The notes below the pieces were generated by a model. That model did no database searches. It was not told where the DNA came from and saw nothing but the letters and a program-made list of their open reading frames with translations. From an uncultured Clostridia bacterium (GTDB lineage: Bacteria; Bacillota; Clostridia; Christensenellales; Pumilibacteraceae): a DNA stretch of 64,000 nucleotides. The DNA is taken from positions 107,379-171,378 of the forward strand of contig CAMWMF010000001.1 of assembly GCA_947175335.1 (NCBI GenBank), read 5' to 3'. Positions 25,330 to 33,948 of this stretch are shown piece after piece. The position numbers and the translations under genes were made by a program. Numbering within the stretch: position 1 is the first letter of the stretch; every line of letters starts with the position of its first letter.

Positions 25330-25614
25330 TTAACCGTCAACCAGTAAATCATTCCATTCGGGATTTATGGAATTGATTAAAGCGACCTTCTTTTCTCTCC
25401 GCCATTTTTTGATTTGTTTTTCGCGGGCAATCGCGTCGGTATGCTTACTGCATGTTTCAACGTATACTAACTTATATGTTTTATATTGCTCTGCAAAACC
25501 CATATTGATGTTAGATTTATGCTCAAATGTCCTGCGGTAAATATTATTAGTAACACCGGTATACAGTACGGTGTTGGTGTGATTTGTTAAAATATATACG
25601 TAAAACGTTTGCAT
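25330..25614 (-). CDS. Small GIY-YIG nuclease-domain protein
   Basis: A 94-aa protein starting MQTFYVYILTN, with the GIY-YIG core split as YVYIL ... LYTGVTNNIYRRTFEHK and the downstream REKQIKKWRREKK. This is the small YhbQ/UPF0213-like class. I use the ATG at 25614 because a TTGACA-N17-TACAAT promoter ends exactly six bases upstream; an earlier in-frame ATG is inside the promoter. GIY-YIG proteins cut or nick DNA. The gene is alone and bracketed by two near-identical 136-bp A elements, so it may travel with them or act on their hairpins. Confidence 0.85.
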   Translation of the reverse strand: MQTFYVYILTNHTNTVLYTGVTNNIYRRTFEHKSNINMGFAEQYKTYKLVYVETCSKHTDAIAREKQIKKWRREKKVALINSINPEWNDLLVDG

Positions 25615-25620
25615 TGCCTT

Positions 25621-25649
25621 ATTGTATAACAACGTACTTGCTTTGTCAA
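25621..25649 (-). promoter_or_regulatory. Leaderless-type promoter of the GIY-YIG gene
   Basis: Minus strand: TTGACA (25649-25644), 17-base spacer, TACAAT (25626-25621), AAGGCA, ATG at 25614. Confidence 0.75.
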
Positions 25650-25674
25650 TATAGTATAACTGCTTTTCTCCAAT

Positions 25675-25810
25675 GCGGCGGTTCGCCTAGACCCCTCCGC
25701 TGCGGTTGGGGTGATGGGTGGTATAGACTGTACTGAAAGGTATAGCTCTTACTCCCATCATTTCGACCGAAGCACGATAGTGCGAAGTGGAGAAATCTAG
25801 GCGAAGCCGC
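25675..25810. repeat. A-family palindromic element, copy 2 (136 bp)
   Basis: Same length, orientation and central sequence as copy 1 at 25181-25316, with only a handful of differences (for example GCGCGATAGCGCG versus GCACGATAGTGCG, a compensated stem change). Confidence 0.85.
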
Positions 25811-25824
25811 ATTATGTTGCATTC

Positions 25825-26754
25825 TTAATTATCAAACAGTTTGGTGGAATAATACCTATCGGCGGAGTCGGGGAGGATTATCACAATATTTTTGTCGACG
25901 TTTTCGACGCGTTTTGCGATAACCGTTGCGGCATGCAATGCCGCGCCGCTCGATATGCCGCATAGCACGCCTTCCGTTTTGCCTAAGCTTTTTGCAGCAT
26001 TAAACGCGTCCTCGTCGGTGACGGTTATGACCTCATCTATAACAGAAGTATCGAGCGTGTTGGGAATAAAACCGGCGCCAATGCCTTGTATTTTGTGCGC
26101 GCCGCTTTTGCCTTGCGACAGCATGGGGGAGCCGCTCGGCTCGACGGCTACTACTTGTATATTCGGGTTTTGTTCTTTTAAGTATTTGCCTACGCCCGAA
26201 ATCGTTCCGCCGGTGCCCACGCCCGCGACGAATATATCCACCTTGCCGTAGGTATCACGCCAAATTTCGGGGCCTGTCGTGCGGTAGTGCGCGAGCGGGT
26301 TTTGCGGGTTTACAAACTGTCCGACGATTATCGAGTTGGGCACTGTTTGCACAAGCTCCTCGGCTTTTGCAATCGCGCCTTTCATTCCGCCCCTGCCGTC
26401 TGTAAGTACGATTTGAGCGCCGTACGCCTTGATTATATTGCGGCGTTCTACGCTCATTGTTTCTGGCATTACCACGATCATATTGAACCCTCTTGCGGCG
26501 GCTACTGCGGCAAGCGCAATGCCCGTATTGCCCGAGGTAGGCTCAATAATCGTGCCGCCCGCTTTGAGCCTTCCGCTCGATACCGCCTCGTCTATCATCG
26601 CGGCGGCTATCCTGTCCTTAACCGAACCGCATGGGTTGAGGTATTCGAGCTTAGCAAAAACAGCCGCACATAGGTTGTTTGCGCGACTGTAATTTACGAC
26701 CTCCAAAAGGGGAGTGTTGCCTATTAACGTATTGATTGATTTGTGTATTGTCAT
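25825..26754 (-). CDS. cysK: Cysteine synthase A (O-acetylserine sulfhydrylase)
   Basis: A 309-aa fold-type II PLP enzyme making L-cysteine from O-acetylserine and sulfide. It carries IGNTPLLE, the PLP lysine Lys46 in NPCGSVKDRIA, TSGNTGIALA and the phosphate-binding GTGGTISGVGKYLK. Standard length. It is the last gene of a minus-strand run behind the ABC exporter pair (21 bases after the downstream ABC subunit) and probably shares its transcript. No T-box or S-box leader is visible. Confidence 0.95.
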   Translation of the reverse strand: MTIHKSINTLIGNTPLLEVVNYSRANNLCAAVFAKLEYLNPCGSVKDRIAAAMIDEAVSSGRLKAGGTIIEPTSGNTGIALAAVAAARGFNMIVVMPETMSVERRNIIKAYGAQIVLTDGRGGMKGAIAKAEELVQTVPNSIIVGQFVNPQNPLAHYRTTGPEIWRDTYGKVDIFVAGVGTGGTISGVGKYLKEQNPNIQVVAVEPSGSPMLSQGKSGAHKIQGIGAGFIPNTLDTSVIDEVITVTDEDAFNAAKSLGKTEGVLCGISSGAALHAATVIAKRVENVDKNIVIILPDSADRYYSTKLFDN

Positions 26755-26775
26755 AGCATAATATGTTTATGCTTG

Positions 26776-28539
26776 TTATGCGTTTTCCGTGCGTGCAAAT
26801 TGCGCTTGATATAACGAAGCGTATGCGCCGTTCTTTTTGAGCAGCTCGGTGTGCGTGCCGCGCTCGATAATTTGACCTTTGTCCATTACGAGGATTATAT
26901 CTGCATGGACTATTGTGGACAGCCTGTGCGCAACGACAAAGCCTGTTTTTTTGCTGCCGTTTTCGGGGCGAAGGAGCCTATCGAAAGCCGCTTGCACGCG
27001 CTTTTCGGTGCGGGTATCTATGTTGCTCGTCGCTTCGTCCAGTATGAGCATAGGCGGGTCGACAAGCATAATTCGTGCAATATTTATCAGCTGTTTTTGG
27101 CCTTGGGAAATTCCGTCACCGTCGTCTATAACCGTGTCGTAGCCGTTGGGCAGGCGCTCGATAAAACCGTCTATATCGGCTGCTCGCGCTGCGGCGCGTA
27201 CTTCCTCGTCGGTGGCGTCGGGTTTGCCGTAAGCGATATTGTCGCGCACGGTGCCTTTGAATATCCAGCTGTCTTGCAGCACCATGCCGAAGTTTTTGCG
27301 TATGCTGCTGCGGCTGAACTCCTCGGCGTTTACGCCGTCGAAAAGTATATGCCCGTCGACGGGGTCGTAAAAGCGCATAAGTAGATTTATGAGCGTTGTC
27401 TTGCCGCAGCCCGTGCGCCCGACTATCGCAACCAGCGTGCCCTTGTCTACTGCAATGTTCATGTCCTGTATTAGCGGGCGGTCGGGCACGTACGAAAAGT
27501 CGAGGTTTTGTACTGCGATATTTCCGTCAGATTTAAGCTCCGCGCCGCTGTCGTCCTGCGGCTTGACCTCTGTCAAATCGAGTATGCGTTTTGCCGCGGC
27601 GAGCGAGGTTTGGAATTCGGTTATTACGCCCGTAATTTCGTTGAGCGGGCGGGCGAACTGGTTGGCGTACAGCAGCAGCTGTGTTATGCCGCCGACGGTT
27701 ACTTGCCCGTTGATTGCGAACACCGTGCCCATAACGGCCGCCACAGCGTACACAAGCGAGTTGATGAGCCGCGTGGACGGATTGACGAGCGACGAAAAGC
27801 ACAGCGCTTTGAAGCCGCAGTTTTTCAGCTCGGTATTGGTTTTATCGAAGTCGCGCTCGGAGCGGTCGGCGTAACCGTATGCGGCAACGAGCGCGCGGTT
27901 GCGTACCGTCTCCTCGGTGCGTGCGTACAGCTCGCCGCGTACGGCGGTTTGCTGCGTAAAGTATTTGTGTGAGCCGCGTGCCACAAAGTATGACACCAAT
28001 AACGAAAGAGGGGTGAGCGCCGCCACCGCAAGCGCTATCCACGGACTAATGCGTATCATAAACACGAGTGTGCCGATTATCGTTACAACGCCTGTAAATA
28101 TTTGCGTTGCGCCCTGGACAATGCCGTCCGCTATTTGGTCTGCGTCAACCGATATTCGCGCAGTTACGTCGCCGGGGGATTGAGTATCGACATAGGACAG
28201 CGGCGCGTCCACGATTGCGGAAAATCCCGCTTTGCGCGCGTCGGCTACCGCAAGGTGTGCGGCGCGGTTGGCACATAAGTTCATAAGCCACTGAAACAGC
28301 AGTACCGCGGCGATTAAGCCCGCAAGCACGCAAAGATAAATAGCAAGCTTTTCGAAGTTTACGTTGCCTTTGCTTACAATGCAGTCCACCGCTTCGCCGA
28401 TAATTACGGGGGTAAACAGCATTGCCGCAGCCGTGATTACCGCGCACAAAAATGCGAGCGCAAGCAGTCCGCCGTGCGGTTTCAGGTACTTCATGAGTCG
28501 GCGCAACGTCGACTGTTTTTTGGTCGGTTTTTTATTCAT
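26776..28539 (-). CDS. ABC exporter half-transporter, second subunit
   Basis: A 587-aa ABC exporter with an N-terminal six-helix membrane domain and a C-terminal ATPase: Walker A VGRTGCGKTTL, Q-loop QDSWIF, signature SQGQKQ (degenerate; canonical is LSGGQ), Walker B PMLILDEATSNID and switch HRLS. Signature and acidic residues are arranged as in heterodimeric exporters, where one site is degenerate. Its start lies 3 bases after the stop of the other subunit gene, so they form one heterodimer. Substrate is unknown (drug, lipid or peptide). Confidence 0.93.
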   Translation of the reverse strand: MNKKPTKKQSTLRRLMKYLKPHGGLLALAFLCAVITAAAMLFTPVIIGEAVDCIVSKGNVNFEKLAIYLCVLAGLIAAVLLFQWLMNLCANRAAHLAVADARKAGFSAIVDAPLSYVDTQSPGDVTARISVDADQIADGIVQGATQIFTGVVTIIGTLVFMIRISPWIALAVAALTPLSLLVSYFVARGSHKYFTQQTAVRGELYARTEETVRNRALVAAYGYADRSERDFDKTNTELKNCGFKALCFSSLVNPSTRLINSLVYAVAAVMGTVFAINGQVTVGGITQLLLYANQFARPLNEITGVITEFQTSLAAAKRILDLTEVKPQDDSGAELKSDGNIAVQNLDFSYVPDRPLIQDMNIAVDKGTLVAIVGRTGCGKTTLINLLMRFYDPVDGHILFDGVNAEEFSRSSIRKNFGMVLQDSWIFKGTVRDNIAYGKPDATDEEVRAAARAADIDGFIERLPNGYDTVIDDGDGISQGQKQLINIARIMLVDPPMLILDEATSNIDTRTEKRVQAAFDRLLRPENGSKKTGFVVAHRLSTIVHADIILVMDKGQIIERGTHTELLKKNGAYASLYQAQFARTENA

Positions 28540-28542
28540 AGC

Positions 28543-30228
28543 TTATGATTGCGAGGAACAGAATTCCGCGTAAAGAGGGCAGCCGACTTTTAGCTGTTCG
28601 TGCGTGCCTACGCCTACTATTTTGCCGCCGTCGAGGACTATAATACTGTTGCAGCCCGATACGGCGCTTATGCGTTGCGACACGAATATCTTTGCGCCGT
28701 CAACCTTTTTGACCGCGTTGATAAAATCGCGTTCTGTGCGGTAGTCGAGCGCCGAAGTAACGTCGTCGAACAAATACAAAACGTTGTCGCGGCAAAGCGA
28801 CCGTGCGATTGACACGCGTTGCTTTTGTCCGCCCGACAGGTTTTTGCCGTCGTTTTCTATAACGCCGTCCAGCCCGATAGACTGAACGAGCTCGGTTGCT
28901 TGTGCAATGTCAAGTGCTTGTAACAGTCGCTCGTCGGTTGCGGTTTCGTCCGCTATGCGCAGGTTGGACGACAGCGAACCGCGCAAGATAGCGGCGCGCT
29001 GCGGCACGTAACCGATTACGCGGCGCACGGCGGATATATCGTATTCGGAGAGCGGTTTGCCGCAGAACGATATTTCGCCTTTGGCGGGAATATAGAACTT
29101 TTCGGCAAGGCTGATTATGGTCGACTTGCCGCTACCTGTGCCGCCGATTATGCCGAGCGTTTGACCGCGCCTAAGCGTAAACGATATATCGCGCACGTCG
29201 TAGTCGCCGTCGTAGGCAAACGACACTCCGTCAAAACGCAGTACCTCGTCGCAGTCTTCTATGTCGGTGAGCGTGCCGTTGGGTTGCTCGGGCGCGTCCA
29301 GTATTTCGTTTACGCGCGCGGCGCAAGCCGACGAGCGGGTAAACGTGGAAAACACGTTGCCGATATTTACTATTACGAAAAACGCTTGCTGTAAGTAGTT
29401 GATTAGCGCAAACGTTTCGCCTTGCGTAAGCGTGCCGATATTTACCTTTATACCGCCGAACCACAGCACGGCGATTATGGCAAGGTTGACCACCGCAAAT
29501 GTGAGCGGTGTGAGCAGTGCGGCAATACGCGCCGCGCCGATATTGGTTTTGGCGGTTGTATCGGCTACGTCGTTAAAGTCCGCTTTGGTGTCCGCTTGCT
29601 TGGAAAACGCACGAATCACGCGCGATCCCGTAATGCTTTGCGCGGTGGTGCGGGAAATTTCGTCGAGGTTTTTTTGCGCCCGCTTTACGCGCGGCATTGT
29701 TAAGCGCAGTACAAGCCAAATGGTGCAAGAAAGCACAATCGTCATTGCAAGGAACATGAGCGACAAAATGGGGTCGATAATCATGCTCATGACAAACGCG
29801 CCGATTACTACGAACGGCATGCGTAGCACAAGCCGCAAAAACAAATTGACTGCGTTTTGGCAACCGGTGGTGTCGCTTGTAACGCGGGTGACGAGCGACG
29901 CGCCGCCTATCTTGTCGGTTGCGGAAATGGGAAGCTTGTTTATGCGTTTAAAGGTCGCTTGCCGTAATTTTGTGCCGAAGCCCATGCCGACCTTGGCGGC
30001 GAGGATTTGCCCCGTAACCGAAATCAAAAAGCCGAGTACGGCGAGTACGCCTATCAGCGAGCAGTATTTAATAACGTAAGACTTATCGCCGTTAGCAATG
30101 CCGACGTCGATTACGCTTGCGATTATCATCGGAACGGCAAGCTCGAAGATAGCCTCTATCAGCTTGCACAGCGGCGCGGCAATCGTAGCGGGTATAAGAC
30201 CTTTTAAAAACCGCAAAAGTTTGAACAT
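28543..30228 (-). CDS. ABC exporter half-transporter, first subunit
   Basis: A 561-aa partner of the adjacent exporter gene. Membrane domain about 1-300; ATPase with Walker A GGTGSGKSTI, canonical signature LSGGQKQR, and Walker B VLYLFDDVTSALD, where Asp replaces the usual catalytic Glu after the Walker B Asp. The switch reads SQRIS where His is expected. The missing Glu and His make its own hydrolysis site non-canonical. That fits heterodimers in which one composite site is degenerate. Its promoter puts the start site about at the ATG. Confidence 0.93.
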   Translation of the reverse strand: MFKLLRFLKGLIPATIAAPLCKLIEAIFELAVPMIIASVIDVGIANGDKSYVIKYCSLIGVLAVLGFLISVTGQILAAKVGMGFGTKLRQATFKRINKLPISATDKIGGASLVTRVTSDTTGCQNAVNLFLRLVLRMPFVVIGAFVMSMIIDPILSLMFLAMTIVLSCTIWLVLRLTMPRVKRAQKNLDEISRTTAQSITGSRVIRAFSKQADTKADFNDVADTTAKTNIGAARIAALLTPLTFAVVNLAIIAVLWFGGIKVNIGTLTQGETFALINYLQQAFFVIVNIGNVFSTFTRSSACAARVNEILDAPEQPNGTLTDIEDCDEVLRFDGVSFAYDGDYDVRDISFTLRRGQTLGIIGGTGSGKSTIISLAEKFYIPAKGEISFCGKPLSEYDISAVRRVIGYVPQRAAILRGSLSSNLRIADETATDERLLQALDIAQATELVQSIGLDGVIENDGKNLSGGQKQRVSIARSLCRDNVLYLFDDVTSALDYRTERDFINAVKKVDGAKIFVSQRISAVSGCNSIIVLDGGKIVGVGTHEQLKVGCPLYAEFCSSQS

Positions 30229-30236
30229 ACCGTATT

Positions 30237-30265
30237 ATTATATATAGTATGAAATGTAATGTCAA
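30237..30265 (-). promoter_or_regulatory. Promoter of the ABC exporter-cysK operon
   Basis: Minus strand: TTGACA (30265-30260), 17-base spacer, TATAAT (30242-30237), then eight bases and the ATG at 30228. The mRNA would have at most a one- or two-base leader and no ribosome site. Confidence 0.75.
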
Positions 30266-30267
30266 GA

Positions 30268-30300
30268 TAATTCGGAATGCGGAATTCGGAATTAGGAATT
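30268..30300. repeat. C-family repeat between divergent genes
   Basis: AATTCGGAATGCGGAATTCGG then AATTAGGAATT, sitting between the two divergent promoters. Confidence 0.6.
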
Positions 30301-30318
30301 ATGGATAATCAATAGTTC

Positions 30319-30347
30319 TTGACAATGTGCGGATATTGTCGTATACT
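30319..30347 (+). promoter_or_regulatory. Promoter of the Na/Pi transporter-ribokinase operon
   Basis: TTGACA (30319-30324), 17-base spacer, TATACT (30342-30347). A second TATAAT lies at 30360-30365, 14 bases before the TTG start. Confidence 0.65.
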
Positions 30348-30379
30348 TAAATAGTATTCTATAATAGGGTAATATCGGT

Positions 30380-32182
30380 TTGGAAGTCTTTACTAGTATT
30401 TTAACGTTAATAGCCGGACTGGGCGTACTTATGATAGGTATGAAAATGCTCAGCGAGGGCTTGGAACGAAGCGCGGGCAAGGGCATGCGCAAGATGTTCG
30501 GCAAAATAAGCAACAATCGCTTTGCCGGCATCGGCGTGGGCGCTGTTGCTACCGTGCTGGTAAACTCGTCCGCCGCAACTACCGTTATGGTAATCGGCTT
30601 CGTCAACGCCGGACTTATGACCCTATTCCAAGCCACGTCCATTATTATGGGCGCCAATATCGGTACAACATTGACGGGCGTTATAATAGCGCTTTCGGGA
30701 TTCGATATCGGCGTGTACATGGCTATACTCGCATTTATAGGCGTAGCTATGATGATGTTCGGCAAGCACGACACCGCAAAGAAAATCGGTTCGGCAATAG
30801 CCGGCTTGGGTCTTATGTTTGTAGGTTTGTCGTTTATGAGCGACGCGCTCAAAAGCTCGGCGGTCATGTCGAAAGCACTGCAAGACTTGTTTGTCGCCGT
30901 CGACTTCCCGCTATTGCTTATACTTATAGGACTTGTTTGCACGGCGCTGTTCCAGTCGTCTACGGCAATGACTGCGCTGGTCGTAACAATGGCGGCACCC
31001 GTCGCGGGTGGCGCGCCCATTATACCGATGCAAAGCGCACTGTTTATTATACTCGGTACCAACATAGGCACGTGCGTGACGGCGATAATCGCGGCGGTGG
31101 GCGCAAGCACAAACGCCAAGCGCACGGCTACCATCCACTTGCTGTTCAACGCAATAGGCACCATCGTGTTTACAGTGTTTATTTGGATATTCACCGACGG
31201 CGTGGTGTGGCTGTTCGGGCAGATGACGAGCAGCACGCAAATGCAGGTCGCTCTGTTCCACGTGTTCTTTAACGTTATAACCACGCTTATGCTCGTGCCG
31301 TTTATCAAGCCGCTGACCAAGCTGGCAACGGCGTTCGTCAAGGAGCGTCGGGGCGGGGACGACGAAGCGCCGCATATGTACTATATAGACGACAGGTTTT
31401 TGCAAACTCCGCCCATAGCAGTCGCGCAGGTCAAGCGCGAGGTCGACAACATGGCGACTATGGCAAAGACCAATCTTAAACGCGCCATGATAGCGGTGTT
31501 TACGCAAGACTTGTCCGATCGCGAAAAGGTGGAAAAGGACGAGCAGCGCATCAACTTTGTCAACAAGGGCGTTAGCAAGTATCTTATCAAGCTTTCTTCG
31601 CTGGCGCTGCTGCGTTCGGACGAAAAGTTTGTCGGCTCGCTCCACCACGTAGTAAGCGACATAGAGCGTATTGCCGACCACGCCGAAAACTTTATGGAAA
31701 TAGCCACGGCGATGCGCGAAAACGATTGCGTGTTTACGCAGGACGCGCTGGACGAGCTGGAAGACATGTACGACAAGGTTACGGCAATGTTCGATGAGGC
31801 TATGTACATCTTTGCTAACAATGCGGTGGATAGGCTTAAAGGCTTTTCGGAGCGCGAGGAGGAAGTGGATATTACCAAGCGCCTGCTCGGCAACAACCAT
31901 ATAGCGCGGCTAAATGCCGGCGGGTGTTCGGTGGAAAGCGGAACTTACTTCTATTCGATTATAAGCGCGCTCGAGCGTATTGCCGACCACTTAACCAACA
32001 TTGCATTTTCTATTAAATCGCCGTCGGGCTCACAGCGCGAGGCGATGGAAAAAATAGCGTACGAACAACGCCGCCGCACTCACGAGCGCAAGCACAGCGG
32101 AAAAACGCTGGTTGAAGACCGCGGCACTGCGGACGGACAAGGACAAGGAGATACCGATGATTTACGTTCTGGGGAGTATTAA
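30380..32182 (+). CDS. Na+/phosphate cotransporter family protein with PhoU-like tail
   Basis: A 600-aa NptA/PNaS-family (YjbB-like) membrane protein. The two inverted repeats carry the hallmark serine motifs VNSSAATTV (about 54-62) and FQSSTAMTAL (about 192-201). About eight membrane helices occupy residues 1-310, followed by a helical PhoU-like cytoplasmic domain (about 340-560). It moves phosphate with sodium, or exports it. The start is a TTG at 30380; no better ATG lies upstream. The C-terminus is basic and overlaps the ribokinase start by 26 bases. Confidence 0.9.
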   Translation: MEVFTSILTLIAGLGVLMIGMKMLSEGLERSAGKGMRKMFGKISNNRFAGIGVGAVATVLVNSSAATTVMVIGFVNAGLMTLFQATSIIMGANIGTTLTGVIIALSGFDIGVYMAILAFIGVAMMMFGKHDTAKKIGSAIAGLGLMFVGLSFMSDALKSSAVMSKALQDLFVAVDFPLLLILIGLVCTALFQSSTAMTALVVTMAAPVAGGAPIIPMQSALFIILGTNIGTCVTAIIAAVGASTNAKRTATIHLLFNAIGTIVFTVFIWIFTDGVVWLFGQMTSSTQMQVALFHVFFNVITTLMLVPFIKPLTKLATAFVKERRGGDDEAPHMYYIDDRFLQTPPIAVAQVKREVDNMATMAKTNLKRAMIAVFTQDLSDREKVEKDEQRINFVNKGVSKYLIKLSSLALLRSDEKFVGSLHHVVSDIERIADHAENFMEIATAMRENDCVFTQDALDELEDMYDKVTAMFDEAMYIFANNAVDRLKGFSEREEEVDITKRLLGNNHIARLNAGGCSVESGTYFYSIISALERIADHLTNIAFSIKSPSGSQREAMEKIAYEQRRRTHERKHSGKTLVEDRGTADGQGQGDTDDLRSGEY

Positions 32183-33104
32183 CAACGACATATTGCTCGA
32201 TGTCGAGCGCATACCCAAAAAGGGCGAAACGATTGTTGCGGACGGATGCCAAACGGGCTTGGGCGGCAAGGGCGCAAATCAAGCGGTGGCTATCGCGCGG
32301 CTTGCGCGCAAATACGACGACGGGCGCAAGTCCGTGCATATGATAGGCAAGGTGGGTAGCGACGCCGTCGGCGCCGAGCTTATTAAAAAGCTTGACGAAT
32401 ACAACGTGGGCACCGAATACGTTAGGCAGGTGAACAGGCCTACCGGCATGTCCGTTTCAGCGGTAAACGGCAAGGATAACCGCACGATAGTATACGGTGG
32501 CGCCAACCTCGGCATAAGCAAGTCGGACGTGGACGAAGCGCTGCAAAACGCGACAAGCGCGGACACCTTGCTTTGCCAGCTGGAAGTACCTACGTATATA
32601 GTAGGGTACGCGCTGCGGCAAGCGCGGTCGTACGGCATGACCACCATACTAAACCCCGCGCCCGCAAAAGAGCTGCCCGACGACTTTTATTGCAATACCG
32701 ATATTATTACGCCCAACAAGGCGGAAACGCAAATATTGACGGGAATAAACCCCAAGGACTGGGATTCGCAGCTCGCCGCTATGAAGGAATTTCACCGCCG
32801 CGGCGTGCGGTACGTGGTGCTTACGCTGGGCGAAAACGGCTGCGCCATATCGGACAACGGCAAGCTTGTTACACAAGTCCCCGCGCGCAAGGTGACCGCC
32901 GTGGACACGACGGGCGCGGGCGACACCTTTGTCGGCGCAATGGCGCTTACGTACCCGCATGTAGGTATGTACTCATTTAAGGAAGCATGCTTGTTTGCAA
33001 CGCGCGCGGCGTCGCTCACTGTGTCACGGCACGGCGGTGCGGAAAGCATACCCGAGTTCGACGAGGTGTGCGAACTATACAGTAAAAAAATCGGTGACAA
33101 GTAG
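32157..33104 (+). CDS. rbsK: Ribokinase (PfkB family)
   Basis: A 315-aa PfkB-family sugar kinase. I begin at the ATG at 32157 (MIYVLGSINNDIL) because AAGGAG is eight bases before it. Motifs: GGKGANQAVA near 39-48, NPAPAKEL, the anion hole and catalytic base DTTGAGDTF near 258-266. It phosphorylates ribose, or possibly another furanose or nucleoside, at the 5' position. No ribose transporter is nearby; co-transcription with a phosphate transporter is unusual. A terminator begins inside the last codons. Confidence 0.88.
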   Translation: MIYVLGSINNDILLDVERIPKKGETIVADGCQTGLGGKGANQAVAIARLARKYDDGRKSVHMIGKVGSDAVGAELIKKLDEYNVGTEYVRQVNRPTGMSVSAVNGKDNRTIVYGGANLGISKSDVDEALQNATSADTLLCQLEVPTYIVGYALRQARSYGMTTILNPAPAKELPDDFYCNTDIITPNKAETQILTGINPKDWDSQLAAMKEFHRRGVRYVVLTLGENGCAISDNGKLVTQVPARKVTAVDTTGAGDTFVGAMALTYPHVGMYSFKEACLFATRAASLTVSRHGGAESIPEFDEVCELYSKKIGDK

Positions 33105-33118
33105 TCACCGATTTTTTT
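33084..33118 (+). terminator. Terminator after ribokinase
   Basis: AAAAAAATCGGTGAC (33084-33098), AAGTA loop, GTCACCGATTTTTTT (33104-33118). A perfect 15-bp stem that contains the TAG stop codon in its loop region. Confidence 0.9.
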
Positions 33119-33361
33119 AATTCGGAATTCGGAATTAAAGATAAGGATGAGACTCTTCGCTTCGCTCAGAGTGACAAAAAAAGAATTGTGCGGCTACGCC
33201 TAGACCCCTCGGGAGGGCAAAAAACGCTCGGGGTGATGGGTGGTGTGTACCCATCATTTCGACCGAAGTGAGCGTAGCGAACGAAGCGGAGAAATCTAGG
33301 CGAACCGCCGCATAGTTGCGTAGCTGTTTACACTTAATTCCGCATTCCGCATTCCGAATTC
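33119..33361. repeat. Composite repeat block C-B-A-C
   Basis: C unit (33119-33136), half of a B element (AGGATGAGACTCTTCGC, 33145-33180), A element (33190-33311) with a shortened centre, then a second C unit (33333-33361). No gene. Confidence 0.75.
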
Positions 33362-33364
33362 AAT

Positions 33365-33628
33365 TTAGCTTTTTCCCGCGTCGGCGGTGTCGTTATCGGG
33401 ATCTATCATTTGATAGTCGTTGTTGGTGGGGCGGGTGCGTTTGCTGGGCGGCTTGCGCGTGCAGCCCTTTTTGTCTGTCGTAGACTTTTTGACGGTAGTT
33501 TTTGCTTTCGCTTTTGCCGACTTGGGAAATACTTCCTTTTTTACCACTTCGTCGGCGCCGAGCTCGCTGTCGTTGCTTTTGCCCGTCAAACGCTTCCACG
33601 CCGATTTTATTTTGCTTTTGATATCCAT
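33365..33628 (-). CDS. Small basic hypothetical protein
   Basis: An 87-aa Lys-rich, low-complexity protein (MDIKSKIKSAWKRLTG... with KAKAKTTVKKSTTDKKG). No signal peptide or membrane helix. A proper ribosome site (AGGAG, 9 bases upstream) supports translation. The N-terminal amphipathic helix and basic middle suggest nucleic-acid or membrane association. No family recognised. Confidence 0.55.
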   Translation of the reverse strand: MDIKSKIKSAWKRLTGKSNDSELGADEVVKKEVFPKSAKAKAKTTVKKSTTDKKGCTRKPPSKRTRPTNNDYQMIDPDNDTADAGKS

Positions 33629-33726
33629 ATACTATTCTCCTGCGGATATAGTATTTGTATCGCGGCGCGGAAATATTCCGACATAAAAATAGATATAATA
33701 TACGTACAACTTTTATTATGCAGGAC

Positions 33727-33755
33727 TTGATTTTGTACGATAACTGTGGTACAAT
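33727..33755 (+). promoter_or_regulatory. Promoter of the structured leader RNA
   Basis: TTGATT (33727-33732), 17-base spacer, TACAAT (33750-33755). The expected transcription start, about 33762, coincides with the first base of the long outer stem. Confidence 0.65.
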
Positions 33756-33761
33756 AGCAAT

Positions 33762-33948
33762 GCAACATCACTCGTAATAATGCTTTCCAAAAATATGTCA
33801 TGGACATATAATATTTTTGTGTTCATCTGGCTCAATACTAACGGTAGTTACACCGTTCCGTATCGGGCCAGACGCAAGGAAAGCTCGAGTGATGTTGCAG
33901 TCATGGAACGGTGTACTATATGCCGTTCCGTAAGGAGCGGCATTTTTT
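33762..33948 (+). promoter_or_regulatory. Structured leader with terminator/antiterminator (riboswitch candidate)
   Basis: A 187-base leader begins with GCAACATCACTCG (33762-33774), which pairs perfectly over 13 bp with CGAGTGATGTTGC (33886-33898). CTTTCC (33783-33788) pairs with GGAAAG (33878-33883) inside it. Then ACACCGTTCC (33850-33859) and GGAACGGTGT (33905-33914) are complementary. The latter can instead pair with CCGTTCC (33923-33929), which itself is the left arm of a terminator: ATGCCGTTCC (33920-33929), GTAA, GGAGCGGCAT (33934-33943), T6, ATG. The terminator stem also buries the GGAG ribosome site. Mutually exclusive pairings plus a terminator at the start codon are the design of a riboswitch or attenuator. 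It is not a T-box that I can recognise. Confidence 0.7.

Noticed and set aside
30292..31341. 349-codon frame antisense to the Na/Pi transporter
   Set aside because: Composition (Ile/Pro/Ala/Thr-rich) is the typical shadow of a membrane protein gene; the sense strand has clear family motifs.
33762..33948. T-box leader
   Set aside because: The downstream gene is not a tRNA synthetase, transporter or amino-acid gene, and I do not see the conserved T-box sequence next to the antiterminator.
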